DNA of 7,530 nucleotides, taken from the NCBI GenBank assembly GCA_027016475.1, contig JALUTL010000417.1, forward strand, positions 1-7,530. Reading direction: 5' to 3'. The position numbers and the translations under genes were made by a program. The DNA comes from Candidatus Heimdallarchaeota archaeon. GTDB lineage: Archaea; Asgardarchaeota; Heimdallarchaeia; Heimdallarchaeales; Kariarchaeaceae. The notes beneath the pieces were generated by a model, which did no database searches, was not told the origin of the DNA, and saw only the letters and a program-made list of their open reading frames with translations. Positions 1 through 7,400 of the stretch are shown piece by piece. The stretch's first letter is position 1; every line of letters begins with the position of its first letter.

Positions 1-2
1 CC

Positions 3-10
3 TTTTTAAA
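3..10 (+). promoter_or_regulatory. Possible archaeal TATA box for the 50-aa ORF
   Basis: TTTTTAAA is centred about 21 bases before the first ATG (27) of the small ORF. Archaeal TATA boxes sit about 26 bases before the transcription start, which would place the start near 30-33. The transcript would then be essentially leaderless and might begin at the second or third ATG (30 or 39) instead of the first. The element is at the window edge, so the upstream BRE cannot be judged. AT-rich background makes chance matches likely. Confidence 0.3.
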
Positions 11-26
11 CAATAAAAGGGAATAA

Positions 27-179
27 ATGATGATTACCATGTCAGAAGAAGAAAAAAAGGCATTACCGAAAGAAGTAATGGATGAGATCAAGAACAAGGC
101 TGGGGAGGCCCATGATGTCTCAGAAATTGCATCAAAATTGGAAGGGAAAATCCCAACTGAAAAGAAGGACGAATCTTAA
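27..179 (+). CDS. Small charged hypothetical protein, 50 aa
   Basis: An ATG-to-TAA frame encodes 50 residues. Three methionines lie in the first five codons (ATG at 27, 30 and 39), so the exact start is open; the third gives a 46-residue product beginning M-S-E-E-E. The protein is very rich in Glu and Lys, has no aromatic residue and no cysteine, and ends with a charged tail (T-E-K-K-D-E-S). Its middle (about residues 13-40) could form one or two helices. It has no signal peptide or membrane segment, so it is probably soluble and cytoplasmic. I recognise no family. Support comes from the intact frame, protein-like composition, a TATA-like element at the right distance, and a stop placed 2 bases from the convergent neighbour's stop, which leaves no wasted sequence. 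A chance ORF cannot be excluded at this length. Confidence 0.5.
   Translation: MMITMSEEEKKALPKEVMDEIKNKAGEAHDVSEIASKLEGKIPTEKKDES
45..60 (-). terminator. Pyrimidine/T-rich tract, possible end of the glycosyltransferase transcript
   Basis: Read on the minus strand this stretch is CC, then seven T, then CTTCTTCTTC. Archaeal termination often occurs at T-rich tracts without a hairpin. It lies about 125 bases after the minus-strand stop, inside the convergent small ORF, where it encodes the Glu/Lys run. Another shorter T/C-rich stretch lies nearer the stop (about 160-172). This is inferred from base composition alone. Confidence 0.22.
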
Positions 180-181
180 TT

Positions 182-2716
182 CTAAGTTTTCATTTGGTTA
201 TGTTTCATTGCTGCTTTAAATTCAGTATAGACCCTCTTGTGGAAACTTACAAAAGCATTCCAGTAGTCCGCGGTCATATATCCCATAAGAACAATTCCAA
301 TGACAAATATCAACGCAGGGTTAAGTAACCTTGGAACGGTCAGGATCATGATGTTCATCAAAAAGACTATGGAAAACATCACGCTCAATCTAAGAAAATC
401 AAAAAACGCCACGATCGAATGAAGGTTTAACCAGTGATTTGACTTATTGGTCAACTTGAAATAAAGAAACGCAAAAGTGAAGAGGAGGAGAATCATTGAA
501 TTTGCATTTACTAAAAATCTTATGAGCAATTCATCATTTCCTTTGAAAAAGGCGTTCGAGAGTATTTCAACTAAATACATTCCAACTCCCAGAATTACTG
601 ATCCGATGATCAATTCTGGGGACAAGTCGAACCTTCTTGAAAAATAAGTCAGTTTTTTGGTGCTTCCTGATTTCAATGTCTCATTAACGATGTCAATCAC
701 ATACGCCAAAAACAAGCTGGATGATGAAATTGTAGCAACTTTGAAAACAGTCAATGCAAAGCTGACAGAAGTGTCTGATTCGTCTACAGTTCTAAAGTTG
801 GGAAGCATGAACACATAAAAAACTAGAACAGTAATTGCAAAGCTGGCTGGGAGCACCTTTGATTTGTTTAACCATTCATCACCAACTTCCTTGTGCTTGA
901 CAATTATCAATTGGATGATCTGAAACAGTATTCCTGCTGCAATTATAACAATTCCAAATGAATTGTATAAGGCCAACAGAGCTCCACCTTCAAAGAAAAA
1001 ATGGTGAAAGTAGCTAAAGATTGCCAAAATAGTAATAGCAGTTATGAGTACAGAGATCCAATTGTTCTCATTTACAATAAATTCTATTTTCTTTAGGAGG
1101 GGATTGGTGATTTCTGTTGTGCTTTCTGCTGATTGAACTTTTTCTGGAGAAATATCTTTTTCTCCTGTTGTTTTTGGAGTTTTACTTGGAGAAGGAAATG
1201 CAATTGAAACGATAATTCCGAGATAGATAAAAAATTTCCACACATTTCTCATTATTAGATCATCAACAAAGAGTGAGACCATCCAATCGATCGACAGAAT
1301 TATCCCTGTCAAAGATCCAATCAACACCAGAAACAACCCCCAATAGGTGAGAGATGGTTTCTGCAATCGATATTTTGGATCGAGCCAAGTATTGAACCCC
1401 AATTTGACAAAGTGTCCAAGTCTGATGTGAGGTGAACCATTTGGTGTGTACGGAATCAACGCCAAAATCAAGAATGGTATAAGAAAAGGCGTGTAGTACT
1501 TATAGATCCCTCGAGCTATAGTGCCGTGCGCAAGGAAATAGAAAGCAGCTGCAAATCGCAGATACAGATACGGTCTTTCTTCCATAATCCTGTAGGCCGA
1601 AAATCCAAAGTAGGAGAACACAAAAAGTGAACCCACAAATAACAGTTGGCTGTTGACCAGTGGATCCAGAAATAGGGCGAAGTCATAGTTTTGGTTTCCG
1701 ACTGCTGAAGATACAAGATTTGGTGCGATACCTTGATTCTGCTCCAAATATTCATATGTTGGCACTCCTTCAGGTGCCCTTCCTGCCAAAAACAACTTGA
1801 TGATGAACAGAGTAGGAGTAACAACAATGTAGGGCAATGAGAACAAAAGAGACCACATAATGAATACAATGAGAAATGAAATTCCTCTCAACCATCCATA
1901 TCTTCGCACCATGAACATTAGTGCTGGCATTGCGAATAACAGAGGGAATTGTTTTGTCATGAATCCCATTGCCAAGACTGCAAACCCCAATGTGTCATGG
2001 TGTTCTAAGAAGAACCAGAGGTAAAGTAATGCGAAGAACGTCATTTGAGGTGTGTTAAGTCCATAGATATTAGCATAAAACAACGAAATGGGTACAACAG
2101 AATTGAACATGGCTGCTATGAAAGCTATTACATTCCCAGTATACCTCTTTCCCAACACATAGACCATTACGCTGCACAAACTATCAAACACGATATTGGA
2201 GACCCAAACAGACTGTTCGGCGGTCAATCCAAAATACATCTTTCCGATTGATATGAAGAAAATATAGAGCGGGCCATATACATAGCCATCCATTCTTTCA
2301 GGGTTGAATGTTGCAGTTGAACTTCCTTCATACGGATTCCATCCAACAGAGAAGTTGTCTACATATGGGATGTAATAAAAATCAAAATCTGCATATCCCT
2401 CTACTTCATAAATTCCTCCCTGTTCCCATCCAAAAAGGTTGGTCAACCAGTACAACTCGTCCTTGCCATTAACATACCGAAAAGCGTTGTTGTCTCCAAA
2501 TATTCCAAGATAATACTCTACGACAAAAAATTTTAGCCAATATGAAACTGAGAAAATCAACAACACAAACAGAAGGTCTGTAAGACGATCCTGCCTTGCC
2601 TGTTTAGGTGGAACCGATTTTTCAGGCGTTGCACGAACGAATTCAGTAATTGTCTTGAAAGTCGACACCAAGTCGATAACAAAAAAGCACCTAAAAAATT
2701 GTTTGACTGTAATCAA
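182..2716 (-). CDS. GT-C family membrane glycosyltransferase with extra C-terminal membrane module
   Basis: This 844-residue multi-pass membrane protein ends in TAG. The N-terminal half (about 45-425) looks like a GT-C glycosyltransferase, a class using a polyprenyl-phosphate sugar and acting on the outer face of the membrane. After a first membrane segment (about 46-70) comes a long external loop (70-145) with acidic A-D-F-D (109-112), the usual place of the GT-C catalytic Asp, then W-N-P-Y-E (126-130) and Y-G-P-L-Y (147-151). Many helices follow, with K-Q-F-P-L-L (255-260) and a late Y-K-Y-Y-T-P-F (405-411), both GT-C-like. A hydrophilic linker (508-540) joins a second all-helical membrane region (about 550-820) that I do not recognise. 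GT-C enzymes are commonly much shorter. Donor and acceptor sugars cannot be named. The start given is TTG (2716); GTG at codon 17 is an alternative, because an upstream in-frame ATG is blocked by TAA. The gene is coupled to the sequon-rich gene before it. Confidence 0.8.
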   Translation of the reverse strand: MITVKQFFRCFFVIDLVSTFKTITEFVRATPEKSVPPKQARQDRLTDLLFVLLIFSVSYWLKFFVVEYYLGIFGDNNAFRYVNGKDELYWLTNLFGWEQGGIYEVEGYADFDFYYIPYVDNFSVGWNPYEGSSTATFNPERMDGYVYGPLYIFFISIGKMYFGLTAEQSVWVSNIVFDSLCSVMVYVLGKRYTGNVIAFIAAMFNSVVPISLFYANIYGLNTPQMTFFALLYLWFFLEHHDTLGFAVLAMGFMTKQFPLLFAMPALMFMVRRYGWLRGISFLIVFIMWSLLFSLPYIVVTPTLFIIKLFLAGRAPEGVPTYEYLEQNQGIAPNLVSSAVGNQNYDFALFLDPLVNSQLLFVGSLFVFSYFGFSAYRIMEERPYLYLRFAAAFYFLAHGTIARGIYKYYTPFLIPFLILALIPYTPNGSPHIRLGHFVKLGFNTWLDPKYRLQKPSLTYWGLFLVLIGSLTGIILSIDWMVSLFVDDLIMRNVWKFFIYLGIIVSIAFPSPSKTPKTTGEKDISPEKVQSAESTTEITNPLLKKIEFIVNENNWISVLITAITILAIFSYFHHFFFEGGALLALYNSFGIVIIAAGILFQIIQLIIVKHKEVGDEWLNKSKVLPASFAITVLVFYVFMLPNFRTVDESDTSVSFALTVFKVATISSSSLFLAYVIDIVNETLKSGSTKKLTYFSRRFDLSPELIIGSVILGVGMYLVEILSNAFFKGNDELLIRFLVNANSMILLLFTFAFLYFKLTNKSNHWLNLHSIVAFFDFLRLSVMFSIVFLMNIMILTVPRLLNPALIFVIGIVLMGYMTADYWNAFVSFHKRVYTEFKAAMKHNQMKT

Positions 2717-2728
2717 CTTAATTTGAAT

Positions 2729-2746
2729 TTACTCTGTTGAATTCAT
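2729..2746 (-). other. Five-codon mini-ORF (M-N-S-T-E-stop) in frame with the glycosyltransferase
   Basis: The ATG at 2746-2744 overlaps the upstream gene's TGA in the ATGA arrangement typical of coupled genes. It is preceded by GAGG at a 7-base spacing. Its frame is the same as that of the downstream 844-codon ORF (30 bases, ten codons, before the TTG at 2716), but it meets TAA at codon 6 (2731-2729). The pattern fits three readings: a leader peptide with re-initiation, a recent nonsense mutation in the true N-terminus, or a base error in the assembly. The sequence itself cannot tell these apart. Confidence 0.55.
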
Positions 2747-3606
2747 TTTTTATCCTCTTTTTCTATTGGAATATCTGGTGGTGATCTGGATTCTTTGTAC
2801 CAAAGTTTTATTCCATTGTCTTCCATATATTTCATTGCTTTTTGGTAGATTCTAACAACAATCCAAATGGCCAACAGAAGATAAGGTATTTGCAAGTCTT
2901 CCTGATCCATTACCCGAAAATACCGCGCAAACACGCTCTGTATTTGGTAGGAATGATCCTTGACGAAAACTATGTTTCCTTGACTGTCTCTTTTGATAAC
3001 ATGAGCAGCTGTTCTTTCAATCATACCATTTGGAAGATTGTTTGTGTTCAGTTCAACATTGACGGTCATATTTGCAATTGTTCCACTCCAATTGACGAGC
3101 TGAACAAATTCAAAGTTAATGTTGAAAAAATCTGGTTCATGATCCAAGTTGAACCTACAGTTTATTTGTTCACATCTCATCGACCTTAGGAATGTATCTT
3201 CTGTTGAATTGAAAGGGTAAGAACCGGTTTGGGGAACATCCCTTATCAAGAGAGGACTGATATCAAAATATGTAGGATAACTTCCAGACATATTGAAATC
3301 AAAAACGAAGTTGGCCCCCTTTACAGGTTGTGTGATTGTTTCAACCCCGCCATCCGTTCCTTTGTCAACTATATTTATTGCCGCCAGTTTTGTTCCGTTG
3401 TTCTCAATGATTTCAAATGATTCAACATAAAATACATTTTGGGTTTCATATCGGAAAAGTTGACCCTTATAGGACGTATAACCAGAAATTCTTTCCGTGA
3501 CTACCCATCCTTGATCAATTATTTCATTAGTTGCAATCAGGTATGTAGGTAATCCAAAAACTAGACTAACAAAGGTGACATAAAATAATATGTCAATAAT
3601 TTTCAT
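2743..3606 (-). CDS. Two-helix membrane protein with sequon-rich external domain
   Basis: This 287-residue protein starts at ATG and ends in TGA. An N-terminal hydrophobic segment (about 4-25) acts as signal anchor. A hydrophilic, beta-rich-looking domain (about 30-237) follows, then a second membrane helix (about 239-254) and a basic/acidic cytoplasmic tail ending E-K-E-D-K-K. The likely topology is N-in, domain outside, C-in. The external domain has five N-X-S/T sequons (N70, N105, N133, N172, N179) and only two cysteines, C145 and C150, which could form a small disulfide loop. No enzyme motif or known domain is recognised. The gene overlaps the glycosyltransferase start region by four bases (ATGA), so the two are likely co-translated and may act together, for example as partner subunit or substrate; this is inference. 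No Shine-Dalgarno precedes the ATG, and a TATA-like box lies at the distance expected for a leaderless message. Confidence 0.8.
   Translation of the reverse strand: MKIIDILFYVTFVSLVFGLPTYLIATNEIIDQGWVVTERISGYTSYKGQLFRYETQNVFYVESFEIIENNGTKLAAINIVDKGTDGGVETITQPVKGANFVFDFNMSGSYPTYFDISPLLIRDVPQTGSYPFNSTEDTFLRSMRCEQINCRFNLDHEPDFFNINFEFVQLVNWSGTIANMTVNVELNTNNLPNGMIERTAAHVIKRDSQGNIVFVKDHSYQIQSVFARYFRVMDQEDLQIPYLLLAIWIVVRIYQKAMKYMEDNGIKLWYKESRSPPDIPIEKEDKK
2754..2757 (-). promoter_or_regulatory. Shine-Dalgarno GAGG before the overlapped ATG
   Basis: GAGG on the minus strand lies 7 bases before the ATG at 2746, inside the last codons of the upstream gene. It is the clearest ribosome binding site in the window. 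The two minus-strand genes that seem to have their own promoters (starts at 3606 and 4293) have none. That contrast is the usual archaeal pattern of leaderless first genes and Shine-Dalgarno-led internal genes, and it marks 2746 as the evolved start of the glycosyltransferase gene. Confidence 0.6.
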
Positions 3607-3628
3607 ACGAAATGCACATCAATAGGTC

Positions 3629-3636
3629 AAATAAAA
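3629..3636 (-). promoter_or_regulatory. Predicted TATA box for the sequon-rich gene
   Basis: On the minus strand this reads TTTTATTT and is centred about 26 bases before the ATG at 3606. Transcription would begin at or next to the start codon, matching the lack of a Shine-Dalgarno sequence. It also forms one arm of an inverted repeat (3629-3652). If real, the sequon-rich and glycosyltransferase genes form a two-gene operon separate from the lipid-synthase gene. This is inferred from spacing and composition. Confidence 0.4.
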
Positions 3637-3652
3637 TCATTTGGTTTTATTT
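3629..3652. repeat. 8-bp perfect inverted repeat AAATAAAA-N8-TTTTATTT
   Basis: The arms are 3629-3636 and 3645-3652, with an 8-base spacer. It lies in the 78-base spacer between the lipid-synthase and sequon-rich genes and overlaps the predicted TATA box. It could be an operator or a weak AT-only hairpin. The low complexity of the arms means chance is a serious alternative. Confidence 0.35.
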
Positions 3653-3669
3653 CCATGTCTTGGGTTATG

Positions 3670-3679
3670 AAAAAATTTT
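3670..3679 (-). terminator. T-run just after the lipid-synthase stop
   Basis: On the minus strand the stop TAG (3687-3685) is followed within 6-15 bases by CAAAATTTTTTC. A run of six T directly after a gene is a typical archaeal termination signal, with no hairpin needed. It would partly or fully separate the lipid-synthase transcript from the downstream sequon-rich gene, which has its own TATA-like box. Confidence 0.4.
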
Positions 3680-3684
3680 GAAAC

Positions 3685-4293
3685 CTATGCAATTACGATT
3701 GATTCCGATTTTAACAGCATATAGACTTTAATGAATCTGTGGGCAGCTGTTAAGAGGGTCAAGGCAAGGAGTGTTCTAATTATCCAAACAACTGCAAGCT
3801 CAGAATAGAAATAGCCAACAAAACCTGCAAAGAATAGCACAGTCATCCTTTCTGCCCTTTCCATGATTCCAATACCACTCAGGCTCACACCCAATCCTTC
3901 TCCTCTTGCTCTAAGATAAGATACTGAAAAGGCAGATGCAAGTAGAGATATTGCCACCAATTGATCAACGAAATTTGTAAAGCTCAATACCAAACCCGTA
4001 TAAATTGCAGCTTCGCCGATTCTATCTATTACAGAATCCAAGAATGCACCATGGTCAGAAGCGAGTCCACTGACTCTAGCAACACCACCATCCAACATAT
4101 CCATAAACCCGCCAATCATTATTGCCAACGCAGCAACTCCATAATCGTGGGTATAAAAAGCCCACCCGCCAATGATACTGAATGCAAGTCCTATCATAGT
4201 TATTACATTAGGGGTTACACCCAACTTTGCCAATGATACATAGATTGGCCTCATAAGTTTTGTAAGTGGTGCTCGGATTTGATTAAGAACCAT
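3685..4293 (-). CDS. CDP-alcohol phosphatidyltransferase, probable archaetidylinositol-phosphate synthase
   Basis: This 202-residue integral membrane enzyme starts at ATG and ends in TAG. It carries the complete family signature D-x2-D-G-x2-A-R-x8-G-x3-D-x3-D at D65, D68, G69, A72, R73, G82, D86 and D90. The aspartates bind two metal ions and the CDP-lipid, and the last one acts as general base. The N-terminus (L-G-V-T-P-N, 24-29, then a helix) and the region Y-L-R-A-R-G-E to E-R-A-E-R (126-149) resemble inositol-phosphate-using members, which join CDP-archaeol and inositol phosphate into archaetidylinositol phosphate. About six membrane helices are visible and the length is normal for the family. 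The alternative is another head-group alcohol such as glycerol phosphate. No Shine-Dalgarno precedes the start; a TATA box and an inverted repeat do. Confidence 0.85.
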   Translation of the reverse strand: MVLNQIRAPLTKLMRPIYVSLAKLGVTPNVITMIGLAFSIIGGWAFYTHDYGVAALAIMIGGFMDMLDGGVARVSGLASDHGAFLDSVIDRIGEAAIYTGLVLSFTNFVDQLVAISLLASAFSVSYLRARGEGLGVSLSGIGIMERAERMTVLFFAGFVGYFYSELAVVWIIRTLLALTLLTAAHRFIKVYMLLKSESIVIA

Positions 4294-4300
4294 ACTAATC

Positions 4301-4327
4301 TATACTCATATAATATAATTGAGTATA
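4301..4327. repeat. 8-bp perfect inverted repeat TATACTCA-N11-TGAGTATA, candidate operator
   Basis: The arms are 4301-4308 and 4320-4327. Their centres are 19 bases apart, about two helical turns, as expected for a dimeric regulator binding one face of the DNA. The repeat overlaps the predicted TATA box and reaches the predicted transcription start of the lipid-synthase gene, the position where a repressor would block the promoter. The arms include C and G in the middle, so they are less trivial than pure A/T arms. Confidence 0.5.
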
Positions 4328-4330
4328 TAA
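4323..4330 (-). promoter_or_regulatory. Predicted TATA box for the lipid-synthase gene
   Basis: On the minus strand this reads TTATATAC, preceded by an A-rich stretch (AAAACAA) that could serve as BRE. Its centre is about 34 bases before the ATG at 4293, so transcription would start near 4300 with a leader of only a few bases. There is no Shine-Dalgarno. A second A/T block (4308-4319) is too close to the ATG to be the main box. Confidence 0.5.
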
Positions 4331-4362
4331 TTGTTTTGAAAATTTTGAGGATATGTGGTTTG

Positions 4363-4373
4363 AAAATGAAAAA
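4363..4373 (-). terminator. T-runs after the coiled-coil gene
   Basis: On the minus strand this is TTTTTCATTTT, 32-42 bases after the TAA at 4407-4405. It resembles an archaeal T-tract terminator and lies before the promoter of the next gene, so the 111-base spacer appears to hold an end signal and then a new start. Inferred from composition. Confidence 0.35.
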
Positions 4374-4404
4374 TACGAGATTTGGTTCAACTTTTTTGGC
4401 ACTT

Positions 4405-7400
4405 TTACATCCATTGTTTGCTAGTTAAGTATGAGCTCACAAGTGTACCAAGTTCACTAACATAGGTCGGGTCATGAGTCACGATTCCATGAACTTCGTT
4501 GCTTGTCAATGGTGTTGCAATCATGACCTCCTCTCCATCCCTTGTGGCTATTATCATCTTTAGACCAGTTGCACCATATCCTCTCGCCTCATATTTCCTC
4601 AAAATGATATTGTTGTCAGATTTTCTCATCTTTTCAATGATTTGACTGTCCTTTTGTGAATGGGCTTCAGGATCAGTGACAATTGTGACAGATTTTCGAG
4701 CATACACTTCCCATACTGATGGATCAATCCAATCGACTGTGGGAGTTACAATGGTCAAGTTTGATTTAGTTCGCATCACCAAGCCGTTAAGTTCAGCAAC
4801 AACTGCATCTTTCGTTGCATCAACATAAGTTGTTTCAATTGATTTGGGTTCAAACTGGGCGGCGCTTCCGGCAATGGTGGTCAGAATTGCCATTGATTTG
4901 CCAGCAGCGTCCAAGGTCTCAGAAATCACGCCAGGAATTTTGCCGATTTCTGAGTCTATTTCGGATCTACCTTGCCTCAATGCGTCGTCTACTTTTTGTG
5001 TCAACTGCTCATTGAATTCCTGTACATTTGTTTTCAGGGTGATTACAGAGGACTGGATACTTTCAACCGCTTTGCGAACATGTTCCTCAAATGTAGTATT
5101 GAGCTTTCCAAGATCTTCACCAAGTGCATTGTCCACTACTTTCTCATATTCCTGTGTGGAATTCCTGAGAGTTTCTTCATAGCTAAGTAGGCTAGCATTT
5201 GCGGTCGTTGCAGTTTCAGATATTGTCTGAGCAAGTGCACGGGTTGCGTGCATCAGATCATTTTTGGCCTGTTCTATTGCATTTAAGACAAGATTTTCAA
5301 CATTTTGAGTGACATTGGATACTGCACCATTCACTTCTGTCTGTAGGTCTCCGAACTGGGTGTTTAAAAACTCAGAAACATTGTCTAGGGTCGACTTAAA
5401 CATCTCTACGTTAGAATTGATCTGATTGATAAACTGTTGCTGGTATTCCGCAGAGTAGTTGTTAATTGTGTTCTTGATAGTATTCAATTTACTGGTCAAC
5501 CCTTCTTCAAAAATCATTTTCTGTTTCTCAACAGATTTCAAAAATGCATCAAGGGCTTCGATGAAGGTATTTGCAGTCGTTTCAATTATGTCAACGGGTT
5601 TCAAAGCTTCTTTAAATGCATTTTTCACTTCATTGGTTGCGGATTTAGCAGACTTGTCAACTTCTGCCGAAAAGGTCTTGTTCAGGTTTTCAGTTGATGT
5701 CTTTATTTTCATCAAGGGTTTGCTGACATCGTCTTGAAGTGATTTTGAAGAGTTTGTGATCGCTGAAGAAGCATTGGCAAATGATTTTGACAAGGACTCC
5801 AATGTTGTTTTCAAGTTTACTTCCTGTTTGTTCTTTGCGGCAGATATCATTTCTGCGAGGGATGAATTTGTGTTTTCTTTGATGCTGTTCAATTCTTGGT
5901 TGAATGACTCAAACTGCTTTGCTATTTCTGCAAGCCGATTCTGTGTATCTTGTTTCAAGTTACTTGTCTCAGTCTGTACCCCCTCTTCAATTTCTTGTGT
6001 TCTCTCAGTAATTGTGGTGTCAAGTTTAACATTGGTTTCTTCTGAGCTCTTTTCCAATTGAGAGGAGGTTTGGGAAATTACATCAGACAGAGTTTTACCC
6101 ATTGTTTCAGAGAATTGTGAAATCGTTGTCAACTGCTCATCAAGACTGGAAGATAGTGCAGCTGCAAAGTCGTCTTTGATCTTCCCATTCTGATCCAACC
6201 CCATTTGGATTTCTGTTTCTATTTGAGTCTTGGTTTTCTCGAATTGAGACTCTAAGGATTCCACCAAGGTGTCAAACCCTTGTTTTAATGTTTTAACAAG
6301 CAGATCCTGAGTGGCCAAAATTCGATTTTCCTGTGCATTCTCGTCATACCCGGTTGCTACATATTGAGCTTTGGTTAGTATCTGTGTAAGAGGCCCTTCC
6401 AAATATTCAGCCAAGTCTTGGTTCAATTTGGTTTCCATTTCCTCAATAAGTTCCAATGATTTGCTTGAGAATGCAGAAGTAAAAGTTTGATAAGAGTTAA
6501 CCACTTCAGTCCCTACAGTCTGAACCAACTTTTCAATCTGCGAGGTTTGGGAATCGATGAGTTCCTCTACTCTTTCTATCTCATCCTGAACAGTTCTTCC
6601 AATAGAATCCAATATTTCATCTTGTGTAGTCTCAGAGTCGGATGTCATGACCCTGATGGCCGACTCCAAGTTATTCGCCACACGTTCAAAATCGCCCATC
6701 ATTTTTCTATGTTCTTCGAGTTTTTGGATTACCTCATCCTTTTTTCCAAACATCCCCTTGGTGTTTTTTTCCAATGCTACCTCCAATTCTTTTAGGAAAC
6801 CTTCCGTTTTGCTCTTGAACGCATCGAATTCTCTTGTAAGGTGCTTCAATTTGTCCTGATGATCATTAAACATACGTTCAATTTCGTTCGGTAGCTCTTC
6901 ACGAATCTTGACGATGTTTACCTCGAATTTGGATCGGAAATCTCTAAGCTGTTGCTCATGAGCCCCTGAAGCCGACTTCAATGATCCTTCAAAATTCGTC
7001 AGAGATCCTTTTGTTTCGGAAGAATAAGAGTTAAGCAGGTTGGATCTGAAATCCTTCAAGGTATTGGAAAATGTTTCAACAAATTTGCTCTTTGAAGCTT
7101 CAGCTTCTATCTGAAGTTTTTCAGCTTCCGCGTTGATGGAATCCAATTGTTCCGCTTGTTCTCGGAGAAGTTGTTCTTTCTGCTGATCAAATTCAGCAAA
7201 GCCATCGGTCAGCACTTGTTCAAATTGACCTCTGTGCTCGTTTATTTTAGAAAACAATCCTTCCTGTATGGAATTCAAATGGTCTGTCAGAATCTGATGA
7301 AACTCTGAGAGCCTAGTTTCTGTTTCCTGTGCGAGGTTTCGAGCATCATTCTTGATTTTTTCAACAAACTCGTTTCTATTTTCTGTTGATGTTTCTTGTA

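Noticed and set aside
1516..1869. Minus-strand 117-codon ORF within the glycosyltransferase gene
   Set aside because: It lies in another frame of the same strand, fully inside a well-supported gene, and has a Cys/Leu/Ser/His-biased translation with no plausible domain.
2045..3420. Plus-strand ORFs opposite the two membrane genes (2045-2251, 2842-3189, 3229-3420)
   Set aside because: They are short antisense frames opposite convincingly coding genes, with no recognisable motif or promoter.
3961..4236. Plus-strand 91-codon ORF opposite the lipid-synthase gene
   Set aside because: It is antisense to the conserved CDP-alcohol phosphatidyltransferase signature, which shows clearly that the minus strand codes.
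4660..4680. H-S-Q-K-D in the C-terminal domain as an HKD phospholipase motif
   Set aside because: HKD needs H-x-K-x4-D followed by a specific strand context. The spacing is wrong and the position equivalent to the catalytic loop reads G-L-K, so no phospholipase activity is claimed.
4740..5875. About eleven N-X-S/T sequons in the second half of the coiled-coil protein
   Set aside because: Asn, Ser and Thr are so common in this region that many sequons are expected by chance, and there is no evidence in the window that the protein is exported.
4815..6859. Many plus-strand ORFs of 60-110 codons opposite the coiled-coil gene
   Set aside because: They are antisense shadows. The coiled-coil gene uses few codons whose complement is a stop, so long open frames arise on the other strand. 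Their translations are Cys/Phe/Leu/Ser-rich, unlike real proteins, and no start context is seen.
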